Notes: generated by a model from the sequence alone, not told the origin. Counted from the first letter of the stretch, positions 9,949-19,702 are shown. The stretch: DNA of 64,000 nt from JBQTII01 sp052387905 (GCA_052387905.1 JBQTIR010000016.1:62001-126000); one strand, 5' to 3'. Numbers and translations: made by a program.

Positions 9949-10878
9949 TCAGAAATACCACGGGTAAGGCGTCCAGTCCGGTTCGCGCTTCTCCAGGAAC
10001 GAATCGCGGCCCTCGACGGCCTCGTCGGTCATGTAGGCCAGGCGGGTGGCCTCGCCGGCGAAGACCTGCTGGCCGATCAGGCCGTCGTCGATCAGGTTGA
10101 ACGAGTACTTGAGCATGCGCTGCGCGGTCGGGGACTTGCTGTTGATGATGCTTGCCCAGCGCAGGGCCTCGACCTCGAGCTGTGCATGCGGGACGACGCG
10201 GTTGATCGCGCCCATTCGGTAGGCGTCCTCGGCGGAGTACTCCTGGCCGAGGAAGAAGATCTCGCGGGCGAACTTCTGCCCGACCGCCCGCGCCAGATAC
10301 GCCGAACCGAAGCCGCCGTCGAAGCTGCCCACGTCGGCGTCGGTCTGCTTGAAACGCGCGTGCTCGGCCGAGGCGAGCGCGAGGTCCGCGGTGACGTACA
10401 GGGAGTGTCCGCCGCCGGCGGCCCAGCCCGGGATGACCGCGATGACGATCTTGGGCATCATCCGGATCAGGCGCTGCACCTCCAGGATGTGCAGGCGCCC
10501 GGCGCGGGCCGGGTCCACGGTGTCGGCCGTCTCGCCGGCCGCGTACTGGTAGCCCGTGCGCCCGCGGATGCGCTGGTCCCCGCCTGAGCAGAAGGACCAG
10601 ACGCCGTCCCGGCCCGACGGACCATTGCCGGTCAGCAGGACGGCGCCGACGTCGCTACTCATCCGGGCGTGATCCAGCGCCCGGTAGAGCTCGTCGACGG
10701 TGCCTGGGCGGAACGCGTTGCGGATGTCCGGGCGGTTGAACGCGATGCGGACTGCGCCGGTCGAGCGGGCCCGGTGGTAGGTGATGTCGACGAACTCGAA
10801 ACCGGCGACGACCTTCCATGCGCTCGGGTCGAAGATGTCCGACACTCCGTTGGCCGCGCGCCCGCTGAGCTCTGCCAT
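9949..10878 (-). CDS. menB: 1,4-dihydroxy-2-naphthoyl-CoA synthase
   Basis: 309-residue crotonase-fold enzyme that closes o-succinylbenzoyl-CoA into the naphthoate ring. Family signatures are FNRPDIRNAFRPGTVDEL near the N-terminus, FCSGGDQRIRGRTGY (oxyanion-hole region), PGWAAGGGHSLYVTADL, QTDADVGSFDGGFGSAYLAR, and the C-terminal WTPYPWYF expected of MenB. ATG 10878 is preceded by an AGGAGAAGAGG stretch. It is transcribed away from menC; the divergent 105-base gap presumably holds both promoters. Confidence 0.96.
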   Translation of the reverse strand: MAELSGRAANGVSDIFDPSAWKVVAGFEFVDITYHRARSTGAVRIAFNRPDIRNAFRPGTVDELYRALDHARMSSDVGAVLLTGNGPSGRDGVWSFCSGGDQRIRGRTGYQYAAGETADTVDPARAGRLHILEVQRLIRMMPKIVIAVIPGWAAGGGHSLYVTADLALASAEHARFKQTDADVGSFDGGFGSAYLARAVGQKFAREIFFLGQEYSAEDAYRMGAINRVVPHAQLEVEALRWASIINSKSPTAQRMLKYSFNLIDDGLIGQQVFAGEATRLAYMTDEAVEGRDSFLEKREPDWTPYPWYF

Positions 10879-10983
10879 CGATCCTCTTCTCCTGCCGTGT
10901 CGGCGACGGAGGAGCCGTTGCCAGGTCGCCGCTCCGGCCACCGTACTGAGGACCCGCACCGTCAGATCGGGGAGGATGGGGGG

Positions 10984-11949
10984 GTGCCCCCCGACGCTCG
11001 CGCACCCATCCGCGACCTGCATGCCTATGTGATCGGGATGCGCACGCGGTTTCGGGGGATCACGGTGCGCGAGGGCGTGCTGATCCAGGGCCCGGCCGGA
11101 TGGGGGGAGTTCGCGCCGTTCACCGAGTACGACGCGGCCGAATGCGCGCCCTGGTGGCGTGCTGCCCGTGAGGCTGCGTTCGACGGGTGGCCTGCCCCGC
11201 GCCGGCGGCGCATCCCGGTCAACGTCACGGTCCCTGCCTGCGACCCCGAGCAGGCGCGCGCGATCGTCGCGGGCTCCAGTTGTCGCACGGCCAAGGTGAA
11301 GGTGGCTGAGGTCGGTCAGAGCTTGGTTGAGGACCTCGCCCGGGTCGAAGCGGTGCGGGATGCGCTGGGGCCACTCGGGGCGCTGCGGGTCGACGCCAAC
11401 GGTGGGTGGCCCGATCCGGATACCGCGGTAGCGGCGATCCGGGAACTGGATCGCCTCGTCGGTCTGGAGTACGTCGAACAACCGTGCCGGACCATCGCCG
11501 AACTTGCCGCAGTGCGGCGTCGGGTCGAGGTGCCGATCGCCGCGGATGAGTCGATCCGACGCGGGGAGGACCCGGTGCGGGTCGCCCGCGAGCGCGCGGC
11601 CGACATCGCGGTGATCAAGGTCGCCCCGCTCGGCGGGGTGCGGGCCGCGCTGGAGATCATCGAGCGGATCGGCCTGCCCGCGGTCGTGTCCTCGGCGTTG
11701 GAGACCTCGGTCGGGATCGCAGCCGGGGTGGCGTTGGCCGCCGCGTTGCCGGAGCTGCCCTACGCCTGCGGGCTGGCCACCGTCGCCCTGTTCGACCACG
11801 ACGTCGTCGCGGACCCGTTCCTGCCGGTCGACGGGTATCTGATGGTGCGTCGACCCGAGCCGGACCCGGACGCGCTCGCTGCCTCGGCCGCCTCGGCGGA
11901 GGTCACCGCATGGTGGCAGGCGAGAATCGCCGCCGTGGAGAACCGGTGA
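10984..11949 (+). CDS. menC: o-succinylbenzoate synthase
   Basis: 321-residue enolase-superfamily enzyme that dehydrates SHCHC to o-succinylbenzoate. Catalytic elements in order: K-x-K in AKVKVAE, metal ligands in LRVDANGGW, LEYVEQPC and IAADES, and the second catalytic lysine in AVIKVAPLGG. GTG 10984 is chosen because GGGGAGGA lies about 9 bases upstream and the N-terminus then begins just before LHAYVIGMRTRFRG, as expected. The open frame extends upstream over the menB promoter and is not credible there. The stop overlaps the menD start. Confidence 0.93.
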   Translation: MPPDARAPIRDLHAYVIGMRTRFRGITVREGVLIQGPAGWGEFAPFTEYDAAECAPWWRAAREAAFDGWPAPRRRRIPVNVTVPACDPEQARAIVAGSSCRTAKVKVAEVGQSLVEDLARVEAVRDALGPLGALRVDANGGWPDPDTAVAAIRELDRLVGLEYVEQPCRTIAELAAVRRRVEVPIAADESIRRGEDPVRVARERAADIAVIKVAPLGGVRAALEIIERIGLPAVVSSALETSVGIAAGVALAAALPELPYACGLATVALFDHDVVADPFLPVDGYLMVRRPEPDPDALAASAASAEVTAWWQARIAAVENR

Positions 11950-13613
11950 ACCCCGCGACCGCCCTGGCCCGGGTGTTCGTGGACGAGTTCGCGAGGTGCG
12001 GGGTCACCGAGGCCGTGCTCTCGCCCGGGTCGCGCTCCGGGCCGCTGGCCTTGGCGCTCGCGGCCGAACCGCGGATCCGCCTGCATGTGCGCATCGATGA
12101 GCGCTCCGCCTCCTACCTCGCGCTCGGTCTGGCCAAGGCGAGCGTAACCCCGGTGCCGCTGCTGTGCACGTCCGGGACCGCGGCCGCCGCCTTCCACCCC
12201 GCGGTACTGGAGGCTGACGCCAGCGGGGTGGGCCTGCTCGTGTTGACCGCGGACCGTCCGCCGGAGCTGCGCGGGACGGGCGCGAGTCAGACCGTCGACC
12301 AGCTGCACCTGTTCGGCCGCGCGGTGCGGATGTTCCACGAGGTCGGCGTCCCCGAGGCGGCCGGGGGGCAGGTCGCATACTGGCGCTCCTTGGTGGGGCG
12401 CGCGGTGGCAGCGGCTGCCAATGGTCCAGCGCATCTGAACCTCGCGCTCCGCGAGCCGCTGATTCCCGACGTCGACGCGTCCTGGCCGGAATCGCTGGCA
12501 GGTAGAGCCGATGGCTCGGCGTGGGTGACAACCCGTCAGGTCGATGCGCAGCCCGGTGCAGACCTGGCCGAGTTGCTCGACGGACTGGTACCGGAGTGCG
12601 GAGCGGTGATCGTCGGGGACGGCGCGCTCGATCCGGCCGGCGCAGTAGCTCTGGCGGAGGCCGCGGGGTGGCCGGTGTTCGCCGAACCCACCAGCGGCGC
12701 CCGGGTGGGACCGAACTCGGTCGCGGCCTACCCGCTGATCCTTTCCTCGCCCGGTCTCGGTGCGCCGCCGCCGCAGGTGGTGCTGACGGTGGGCCGGCCG
12801 GGGTTGTCCCGGTCCTTGCTGACGTGGACTCGCACCGCGGCCCGGCACATCGTGGTCGACTCCTCACCCACCTGGGCGGACCCGACCCGTACCGCCGACC
12901 TCGTGCTGCCTGTGCTGCCGGGCGGCGTTGGGCGCACCGCGCCGGCGATCGAGTGGCTGCGCGGTTGGCGGCAGGCCGGGATGGCCGCCGCGGCTGCCGT
13001 CGATGCCGTGCTCGACGAAGCCCCCTTGAGCGAACCGGCGATCGCTCGCGCGCTGGGCCGGGGCCTCCCGGCCGGCGGGTTGCTCGTCACCGGACCGAGC
13101 CGCCCGGTGCGCGACCTCGAGCTGACCCTGCTCGCCCGCGGTGACATCCGCGTCCTCGCGAACCGCGGAGTCAACGGCATCGACGGTGTGGTCTCGACTG
13201 CGATCGGGGCGGCGCTCGCGCACCAGCGCCGTGGCGGCGGTCCGGCCTATGCCCTGCTCGGGGATCTGACCTACCTCTACGACCGCAACGGGCTGCTGCT
13301 CGGCCCCGACGAGCCGCGGCCCGACCTGTGCCTGGTCGTGGTCGACAACGACGGCGGAGGGATCTTCTCCACACTCCCGCAGGCCGGCATCGACGGCTTC
13401 GAACGGGTCTTCGGGACGCCGCACGGGATCGATATCTGCGCAGACGCCGCGAATGTCGGCCTGCCCGCACGTGAGGTGCGCGACGCCGCGGAGCTATCCG
13501 CGGCCCTCGTCCCGGTTCCCGGTCTGCGGCTGGTCCGCGTGCGCACCGACCGCAAGGCCACCGCCAACCTGCTGGCAACCCTGCAGGCGGCGGTGAGCGC
13601 CGCTCTGCACTGA
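11946..13613 (+). CDS. menD: 2-succinyl-5-enolpyruvyl-6-hydroxy-3-cyclohexene-1-carboxylate synthase
   Basis: 555-residue thiamine-diphosphate enzyme that joins isochorismate and 2-oxoglutarate, the first committed step of menaquinone synthesis. N-terminal Pyr domain: VLSPGSRSGPLALAL and LCTSGTAAAAFHPAVLEA, with the ThDP glutamate region; then RPPELRGTGASQTVDQ. C-terminal PP domain: LLGDLTYLYDRNG ... VVDNDGGGIFSTLPQ, the GD...N ThDP/Mg site. GTG 11946 overlaps the menC stop (GTGA), showing translational coupling. menF, menH and the methyltransferase are not in this window. Confidence 0.95.
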   Translation: MNPATALARVFVDEFARCGVTEAVLSPGSRSGPLALALAAEPRIRLHVRIDERSASYLALGLAKASVTPVPLLCTSGTAAAAFHPAVLEADASGVGLLVLTADRPPELRGTGASQTVDQLHLFGRAVRMFHEVGVPEAAGGQVAYWRSLVGRAVAAAANGPAHLNLALREPLIPDVDASWPESLAGRADGSAWVTTRQVDAQPGADLAELLDGLVPECGAVIVGDGALDPAGAVALAEAAGWPVFAEPTSGARVGPNSVAAYPLILSSPGLGAPPPQVVLTVGRPGLSRSLLTWTRTAARHIVVDSSPTWADPTRTADLVLPVLPGGVGRTAPAIEWLRGWRQAGMAAAAAVDAVLDEAPLSEPAIARALGRGLPAGGLLVTGPSRPVRDLELTLLARGDIRVLANRGVNGIDGVVSTAIGAALAHQRRGGGPAYALLGDLTYLYDRNGLLLGPDEPRPDLCLVVVDNDGGGIFSTLPQAGIDGFERVFGTPHGIDICADAANVGLPAREVRDAAELSAALVPVPGLRLVRVRTDRKATANLLATLQAAVSAALH

Positions 13614-13636
13614 CCGACCCTCAGTCTTCGCCGGTG

Positions 13637-13661
13637 CTACGGCGCCCGTCGGGCGCCGTAG
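13637..13661. terminator. Bidirectional hairpin between menD and livF
   Basis: Perfect 12-bp arms CTACGGCGCCCG (13637-13648) and CGGGCGCCGTAG (13650-13661) around a single T, so the folded loop would open a few inner pairs. It lies in the short gap between convergent genes, so it can serve both strands. Confidence 0.6.
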
Positions 13662-13665
13662 AACG

Positions 13666-14367
<702 letters not shown>

Positions 14368-14406
14368 CTCAGGCGTACCTCTCAGTCGAGGGAATGGGAG
14401 GCATGC

Positions 14407-15246
14407 CTAAACCTCGATACCGGAGCCGGTGAGCTGGTGGTCGTCGTCCAGGGCGGCCTCGACGGCTTCGCTGCCCAGGTAGGCCGCGCGTACCAGGTCG
14501 GAAGTGCCGACCTCGCGCGCGGTGCCCTCGAAGATCGGCTTGCCGAAGTCGAGGACGTGGATGTAGTCGCAGGTGCTCATGACCAGCGCCATGTCGTGCT
14601 CGACGATCAGGATGCCGACGCCGCGCTCGCGCACGAGGTTGCGCAGAATGTCACCGAACTTCTTGGTCTCGGCCTTGTCCAGACCGGAGGACGGTTCGTC
14701 CAGGAGCATGATCGAGAAGCCACCCGCGATGCAGCGGGCCAGCTCGACGAGCCGACGCTGACCGGTGGACAGGTCGGCCGGGCGTCGATCGATCAGCGCC
14801 TCGATGCCGCACAGCGCGACGGCCTCGGTGACGGCCTGGGCCACCTTGGCGGCATCGGAGCGACGACCCAGGATGTGGCGCCACGGCGTCGACCCGGCCA
14901 GGCCCGCCTCCCGGCCCAGTGAGACGTTGTCGCGCACGGTGAGGGAATCGAAGAGCTCCATGCGCTGGAACGTGCGACCGAGCCCGCGCTGGGCGCGCGC
15001 GTGCGGGGTCTTGTCGGTGATGTCTTCGCCGTAGAGTTCGACCTTGCCGCTGGTGGGGCGCAGCAGTCCCGAACAGGCGTTGAACGTGGTGGTCTTGCCG
15101 GCGCCATTGGGTCCGATCAGGCCGGTGATCCGACCGCGGGGCGCGGCCAGACTGATCCGGTCCACTGCCAGGTGGCCGCCGTAGCGCACCGAAACCTCAC
15201 GCACGACCAGGCCCGTACCCGGGTGATCCGGCTGGTGATCCGGCAT
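14407..15246 (-). CDS. ABC transporter ATP-binding protein, LivG type (locus A)
   Basis: 279-residue ATPase subunit of the same importer. Walker A is GPNGAGKTTTFN, signature LSTGQRRLVELAR, Walker B IMLLDEPSSGLD, H-loop VEHDMALVM. The LivG-specific C-terminal tail is present. ATG 15246 is preceded by GAGGAGG; the upstream frame extension has no such support. It is divergent from the secreted-protein gene at 15432, and the 185-base gap holds a candidate operator 44 bases upstream of this start. Confidence 0.92.
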   Translation of the reverse strand: MPDHQPDHPGTGLVVREVSVRYGGHLAVDRISLAAPRGRITGLIGPNGAGKTTTFNACSGLLRPTSGKVELYGEDITDKTPHARAQRGLGRTFQRMELFDSLTVRDNVSLGREAGLAGSTPWRHILGRRSDAAKVAQAVTEAVALCGIEALIDRRPADLSTGQRRLVELARCIAGGFSIMLLDEPSSGLDKAETKKFGDILRNLVRERGVGILIVEHDMALVMSTCDYIHVLDFGKPIFEGTAREVGTSDLVRAAYLGSEAVEAALDDDHQLTGSGIEV

Positions 15247-15290
15247 GCGAGGCCTCCTCGTGCTGCGGCCCCAATGGGGCACGTCGGGGG

Positions 15291-15307
15291 TCGGACAAGA
15301 CGTCCGG
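15291..15307. promoter_or_regulatory. Candidate GGACA-N3-TGTCC operator (one mismatch), divergent promoter of ABC locus A
   Basis: TCGGACA-AGA-CGTCCGG: the left half-site matches and the right half has C for T. It lies 44 bases upstream of the livG start, close to the 41-43 base spacing seen for three related sites. Two further half-site-like copies follow at 15305 and 15324. Confidence 0.45.
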
Positions 15308-15333
15308 ACATCTGCACCATACTCGGACATCTG
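15305..15333. repeat. Direct repeat CGGACATCTG, two copies 19 bases apart
   Basis: Identical 10-mers at 15305-15314 and 15324-15333 in the livG/secreted-protein intergenic region. Each contains the GGACA half-site of the presumed operator. The near-two-turn spacing would put both on one DNA face. Confidence 0.5.
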
Positions 15334-15431
15334 TGATTGAAACCACACGATCTGTCTGTACAGTACTCACTAACTACGCGACGTCCATACATCGTGTCCA
15401 GTCGCCCGGTTCCGGGCGGAGGGAGTACCCC

Positions 15432-16865
15432 ATGCCGCACTCCACGGGCAGCAGCCGCGCGATCGGTTGGCTGGCAACCGCCATGGCCGCCCTGACCGCC
15501 GCCGGCGCCACCGCGATCGTCTGGATGCCGTCAGCAGGTGCCGAGACCGACGACTTCTACGAAGCCCGCGCCCGCTCGGTCTTCGTGGACGGCTTCTTCG
15601 CCAACGGGAGCATTCCCGCCGGTGTCCGGCCCGAAGGTGGCGGCCCCCAGACCGACGCCGCGCAGTCGTCCCTCGACCAGGGCGACGCCAACGCCTCCTT
15701 CCCCTACTTCGGCGACCTCGTCCCCACACTGCCGGGCGTCCTGGGCGGCCTGTTCGGTGTTCCGGTGCCGCCCTATCCGCTCACCGCCACCTCGACCTTC
15801 GGTGCCGGCCCGGCCAAGGTCAGTTACCCGGGCATCGAACTGACCGCGACGTCCCGCGCCACCTCCACGGTCTCCGATGCGGTCGTCGGATCCTCCGGTT
15901 CCGGCGCGACCGCGCACTCCGAGATCGACGAGAACTCCGACGGCTCGGTGGTCGCGCTGGCCTCCACCTCCTCCCCCCTCACAGTGCTCGGACCGCTGGT
16001 CAGCCTGAAGGGCTTTGACTCGGTGGTCCGGGTCAGCGCCGACGCCACCGGCGCCATCACCCGGCAGGCGAACTTCTCTGTGGACGAGATTTCCGTCCCG
16101 GGCCTGGTGCTCAGGATCCCAGAGCAGAGCCCGTCCTCAATCCCGGTCCCCGTCCCGGTCCCGATCCCTGGCGCGCCGGCACCGCCACCGATCCCCGCGC
16201 CACCGATCCCGTTCCCCATGGGTGGGGAGACCATCACCGAGCCCAAGATCGGCTTCATCAACGGCTTCTTCACGATCTCGCTGCCGTTCGCCGGTGAGAC
16301 CCAGAAGTACGCGCTGCCCGCCGAGCCGGTTATGGACGCCTTCAAGGCCCAAGGCGTGAGCCTGAACTTCACCGCTGCCCAGAAGACGAAGACCGGGCTG
16401 CTCGGTGGCGTCTTGACCGTGCAGTACACCGTGCCGGCGCCCCCGGACAACCCGATTTACCAAGGGCCGACGCCGGCAACGTTCATCCTCGGGTCCGCGG
16501 ACGCCTCGGTCGACCGCAAGGCCGCGACGTCGAACGCGATCGTCCCGGCCGTAGCGACGGAGCTCGCCGAGTTCCTGCCGGCCGACCCGGCACCGGTCAT
16601 CGGCACCGCCGTCGCTCCGGTGGTCCCGGACGCCGTCGCACCGGCACCGGCACTGGCACCGGTACCGGCGCCGGCCGCGATTCCGACGGTCGACTTGGTC
16701 CCGGCCGCGCCGTCGCAGTCCGGCGAGGTCGCCGCGCTCGTCGCCGCGGGCCTGCCGGCATTCGTCAACAGTGACTTCTCGGCCATCTATCTCGGACTGA
16801 TCGGCGTCGCGTTGGTTGGCCTCGTGACCGTCGCCGTCGTGGGAATCAAGGGAGTGTCCGCGTAA
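15432..16865 (+). CDS. Secreted, C-terminally membrane-anchored protein of ABC locus A (unnamed family)
   Basis: 477 residues; no known family recognised. A signal peptide is seen (basic start, hydrophobic core, probable cleavage after A-G-A at 35-37). The mature part is Ser/Thr/Val-rich and looks beta-rich, has a Pro-rich linker near residues 235-260, and a conserved-looking block around LPAEPVMDAFKAQGVSLNF. A Pro/Ala-rich tail leads to a C-terminal helix (AIYLGLIGVALVGLVTVAVV) and a short end. No LPxTG is seen. The gene product at 38275-39624 in ABC locus B shares this architecture and several blocks, so this is probably a family tied to these importers. ATG 15432 follows a GGAGGGAG site. 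The stop overlaps the next start by one base. Confidence 0.85.
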   Translation: MPHSTGSSRAIGWLATAMAALTAAGATAIVWMPSAGAETDDFYEARARSVFVDGFFANGSIPAGVRPEGGGPQTDAAQSSLDQGDANASFPYFGDLVPTLPGVLGGLFGVPVPPYPLTATSTFGAGPAKVSYPGIELTATSRATSTVSDAVVGSSGSGATAHSEIDENSDGSVVALASTSSPLTVLGPLVSLKGFDSVVRVSADATGAITRQANFSVDEISVPGLVLRIPEQSPSSIPVPVPVPIPGAPAPPPIPAPPIPFPMGGETITEPKIGFINGFFTISLPFAGETQKYALPAEPVMDAFKAQGVSLNFTAAQKTKTGLLGGVLTVQYTVPAPPDNPIYQGPTPATFILGSADASVDRKAATSNAIVPAVATELAEFLPADPAPVIGTAVAPVVPDAVAPAPALAPVPAPAAIPTVDLVPAAPSQSGEVAALVAAGLPAFVNSDFSAIYLGLIGVALVGLVTVAVVGIKGVSA

Positions 16866-17179
16866 TGGAAGCGATGAATCTGCTCCGCACCCAGTGGGAC
16901 CGGGCGCTCGCCGTCGCCGCCGCAATCGGCGGAGCGGTCGCCCTCGTCATCGGGTGGGTCGGCGTCAGTGGCACCCCGAATGTGGCCAAGCAACTGCCCT
17001 ACGTGATCTCGTCCGGCCTGACCGGGATCTTCCTGCTCGGCATCGCGGCCACGCTGTGGCTCACGGCGGACCTGCGCGACGAATGGCGCGAGCTGCGTCG
17101 CGTCGGCAACCTGTTGGACCGCGAGTTGACTGAGCGTCAATCCGAGCGGGCGGCGGCAGGCACGCATGGCCGCCCTTGA
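16865..17179 (+). CDS. Small two-helix membrane protein (QLPY family, locus A)
   Basis: 104 residues; unnamed family. Two membrane segments (about residues 15-34 and 46-68) flank a loop with the sequence AKQLPYVISSG, followed by a charged amphipathic tail (DLRDEWRELRRV) likely to form a cytoplasmic helix. The product of 37869-38243 in ABC locus B aligns over the same region (VLQLPYLASGG). Start overlaps the previous stop (TAATG), so translation is coupled. A role as a membrane partner of the surface protein is inference from conserved gene order. Confidence 0.85.
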   Translation: MEAMNLLRTQWDRALAVAAAIGGAVALVIGWVGVSGTPNVAKQLPYVISSGLTGIFLLGIAATLWLTADLRDEWRELRRVGNLLDRELTERQSERAAAGTHGRP

Positions 17180-17759
17180 GACCCCGCCCCGGTCTCGTCC
17201 GCGCAAGGTCGACGCCGCCGAGGTGGAGCAGGGATCGGCCGGGGTGCCCGAGACTGCCGGACCGTCGGGTCCGCGTCGGCGCCGTCGGTACTTGCGAGAG
17301 CCGGTGCCGTGGCGGCGCAGCGACCTGATCCGCGCCGGTGTGCTGGTCGCGATCGGGCTCGCCGTCTCCGTGTGGGGCTGGTTCGGTGTCAGCGGCGAGG
17401 TCCGCCTGCGTGAGCAGGAAGGCTGGGTCGTGGTCGCCATGTTCGGCGCCGTGATCGCGGCGCTGGGCGGGTCCTACCTGGTCCTGGTGTGTCTGCGCGA
17501 GGTGCGTCTGGGCCAGCGGCAGTTGATGCTCGACATTGCCGAGGTCATGGACTGGCCCCTGAGCACCAAGGGCCGCGTGCTCGACGTCGCGGCGCTCGCC
17601 GAATCGGCCGTGGCCGCCGGGACCCTGGTCACCGGTGCCGGCATGACGCTGGTGCACCGCGCCGACTGCTCGATCGCCCGGGGCAAGGCGGTCGAAGCCA
17701 TCAGCGCCGCCGAGGCCGAGCGTCGGGGCCTGGCGCCCTGTGGGATGTGTGGCTCATGA
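17166..17759 (+). CDS. Two-helix membrane protein with C-terminal Cys motif (locus A)
   Basis: 197 residues; not a named family. A disordered Pro/Arg-rich N-terminus (1-50) is followed by two helices (about 57-76 and 88-108) similar in layout to the preceding small protein (GWFGVSG matches its GWVGVSG). The C-terminal part has H-x3-C in VHRADCSIARGK and C-x2-C in LAPCGMCGS. This spacing resembles small Ada-like or nuclease-associated zinc-binding modules, so a metal site is plausible. It overlaps the previous gene by 14 bases and the permease start by 4. Confidence 0.82.
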   Translation: MAALETPPRSRPRKVDAAEVEQGSAGVPETAGPSGPRRRRRYLREPVPWRRSDLIRAGVLVAIGLAVSVWGWFGVSGEVRLREQEGWVVVAMFGAVIAALGGSYLVLVCLREVRLGQRQLMLDIAEVMDWPLSTKGRVLDVAALAESAVAAGTLVTGAGMTLVHRADCSIARGKAVEAISAAEAERRGLAPCGMCGS

Positions 17760-19702
17760 GTGATTACGTCCCCTTCATCGTCTTCGGAGTCGTCACCGGT
17801 TCCATCTACGGCATCTGCGCCATGGGCCTCGTGCTGACCTACAAGACCTCCGGTGTCTTCAACTTCGGGCACGGTGCGGTCTGCGCGGCCTCGGCCTACG
17901 GCTTCTACGAGCTCCGGCAGGAGCAAGGCCTGCCCTGGCCGGTCGCGGGCCTGCTGATCCTGTTCGTGATGGGCCCGCTGGTCGGTCTGCTGCTCGAACG
18001 CCTCGCCGCCGGGCTGGCGCCGGTGTCCACGGCCTACAAGGTCGTCGGCACGGTGGGTCTGCTGGTGTTCGTGCAGGCGACGATCGTGCTGATCTTCTCC
18101 GGGCAGGGCCTGCGGTTCGCGTCCTTCTTCCCCCAGGACGAGGCGTTCGCCGTTTCTGGCGTCAAGGTGACCGTCGACTCGGTCATCACCGTCGGCATCG
18201 GTGTCGGAGCGGCGATCGGACTTTTCCTCTTCTTCCGCCTTACCCGCCTGGGCACCGCGATCCGTGGCGTGGTCGACGACCCGCAGCTCCTCGACATGAC
18301 CGGGGAATCGCCCACCAAGGTCCGCCGGACCGCGTGGATGATCGGCTCGGTCTTCGCCTCGGCCTCGGGCATCCTCTTCGCCTCCGTGCAACAGCAGGTC
18401 GACGTCAACGTGCTGTCGATCCTCATCGTGCAGGCGTTCGGCGCGGCCACCATCGCGCTGTTCCGCAACCTGCCGATGTGCCTGGTCGGCGGCATCATCG
18501 TCGCGTTGCTGCAGAAGCTGGTCAGCAAGGACCTCGGCAGCGGCGAGTTCGAACAGCTCGCCGGCCTGGACCTGGCAGTGCCGTTCCTCGTGCTGTTCAT
18601 CGGCCTGTTGGTGATCCCGCGCAACAAGCTCGTCGAGGTCGGACGGCAGGTCAAACAACGGGCCGCGAAGGAGAGCCGGTTGCCGTTGGCGACCCGCCGC
18701 GCCGGCCTCGGGGTGACGTTCGCCGTCGCCCTGACGGTGCCGATGTGGGCCGGCTCCCACCAGATCGCGTGGAACGTGGCGCTGTCCCAGGTGGCACTCT
18801 TCCTCTCGCTGCAACTGCTGGTGCGGACCTCCGGTCAGATCTCGCTCGGCCAGATCGGGTTCGCCGCGATCGGTGCCTCGACGTTCGCGCACATGCTCAG
18901 CCGCGATGTTCCGTGGCTGCTCGCGCTGCTGATCGGTGGCCTGGTCTGCGTGCCGGCCGCGCTGATCATCGCGGTCCCCGCGATCCGGCTCTCCGGGCTC
19001 TACCTGGGTTTGGCCACGCTCGGTTTCGGCATCGTGCTCAACCAGTTCTTCTACACGAAGGACTACATGTTCGGCTTCGGCAGCGTCGACACACCTCGCC
19101 CCGGAGTCTGGGGCATGGACGACGACGAGCGTTACTACTACCTGCTGCTCGCTATCGCCGTGGTAGCCATCGCGCTGGTCCTCTGGATCGAACGTTCCCG
19201 GCTGGGGCGTCTGCTGCGGGGGATGGCCGACGCGCCGGTGGCGCTGTCGACGCTCGGCCTGGCGGTCAACGTCTCGCGCACCTTGGTATTCTGCGTCTCC
19301 GGGTTCCTCGCCGGCATCAGTGGCGCGCTGTTCGCCTCGATGTTCGGCTCGGTGAGTGCGGAAAGCTACTTCTTCATCCAGTCCCTCATCGTGCTGGCGG
19401 TACTGGCCATCTCTGGCCGGCGCACCGTGATGGTGGCAATCGTCGCGCCGATCCTGCTCTTCGTCGTGCCGAACTACATCACCAACCCGGATTTCTTCAC
19501 CGTCCTGCAGATGTTCTTCGGCCTCGCCGCGATCTTGGTGGCGGTCGGCTCGCAAGGTGCCTTCGATCGTTGGTACGGATCGACCGCCGCCCGTTTCACC
19601 CACCGGCGCAGCGGCCCGGCGAGCGTGCGCGTCGAGGACTACCTGCGTGAGCAGGCCGCCAAGGCGCCACCAGAACGGGAGCCGGTCGGTGCCGCGCGCT
19701 GA
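17756..19702 (+). CDS. Fused LivH-LivM permease of the HAAT ABC importer (locus A)
   Basis: 648 residues, about the sum of two separate permeases. Residues 1-290 are LivH-like (GSIYGICAMGLVLTYKTSGV, FNFGHGA, then a membrane bundle ending in a dimer-type ALLQKLVSKD segment). Residues about 325-600 are LivM-like (RTSGQISLGQIGFAAIGA, PAIRLSGLYLGLATLGFG, LSTLGLAVNVSRTLVFCVSG). The hydrophilic joint near 300-320 is Arg/Lys-rich. ATG 17756 overlaps the upstream stop. Locus B keeps the two halves as separate genes. Confidence 0.93.
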   Translation: MSDYVPFIVFGVVTGSIYGICAMGLVLTYKTSGVFNFGHGAVCAASAYGFYELRQEQGLPWPVAGLLILFVMGPLVGLLLERLAAGLAPVSTAYKVVGTVGLLVFVQATIVLIFSGQGLRFASFFPQDEAFAVSGVKVTVDSVITVGIGVGAAIGLFLFFRLTRLGTAIRGVVDDPQLLDMTGESPTKVRRTAWMIGSVFASASGILFASVQQQVDVNVLSILIVQAFGAATIALFRNLPMCLVGGIIVALLQKLVSKDLGSGEFEQLAGLDLAVPFLVLFIGLLVIPRNKLVEVGRQVKQRAAKESRLPLATRRAGLGVTFAVALTVPMWAGSHQIAWNVALSQVALFLSLQLLVRTSGQISLGQIGFAAIGASTFAHMLSRDVPWLLALLIGGLVCVPAALIIAVPAIRLSGLYLGLATLGFGIVLNQFFYTKDYMFGFGSVDTPRPGVWGMDDDERYYYLLLAIAVVAIALVLWIERSRLGRLLRGMADAPVALSTLGLAVNVSRTLVFCVSGFLAGISGALFASMFGSVSAESYFFIQSLIVLAVLAISGRRTVMVAIVAPILLFVVPNYITNPDFFTVLQMFFGLAAILVAVGSQGAFDRWYGSTAARFTHRRSGPASVRVEDYLREQAAKAPPEREPVGAAR

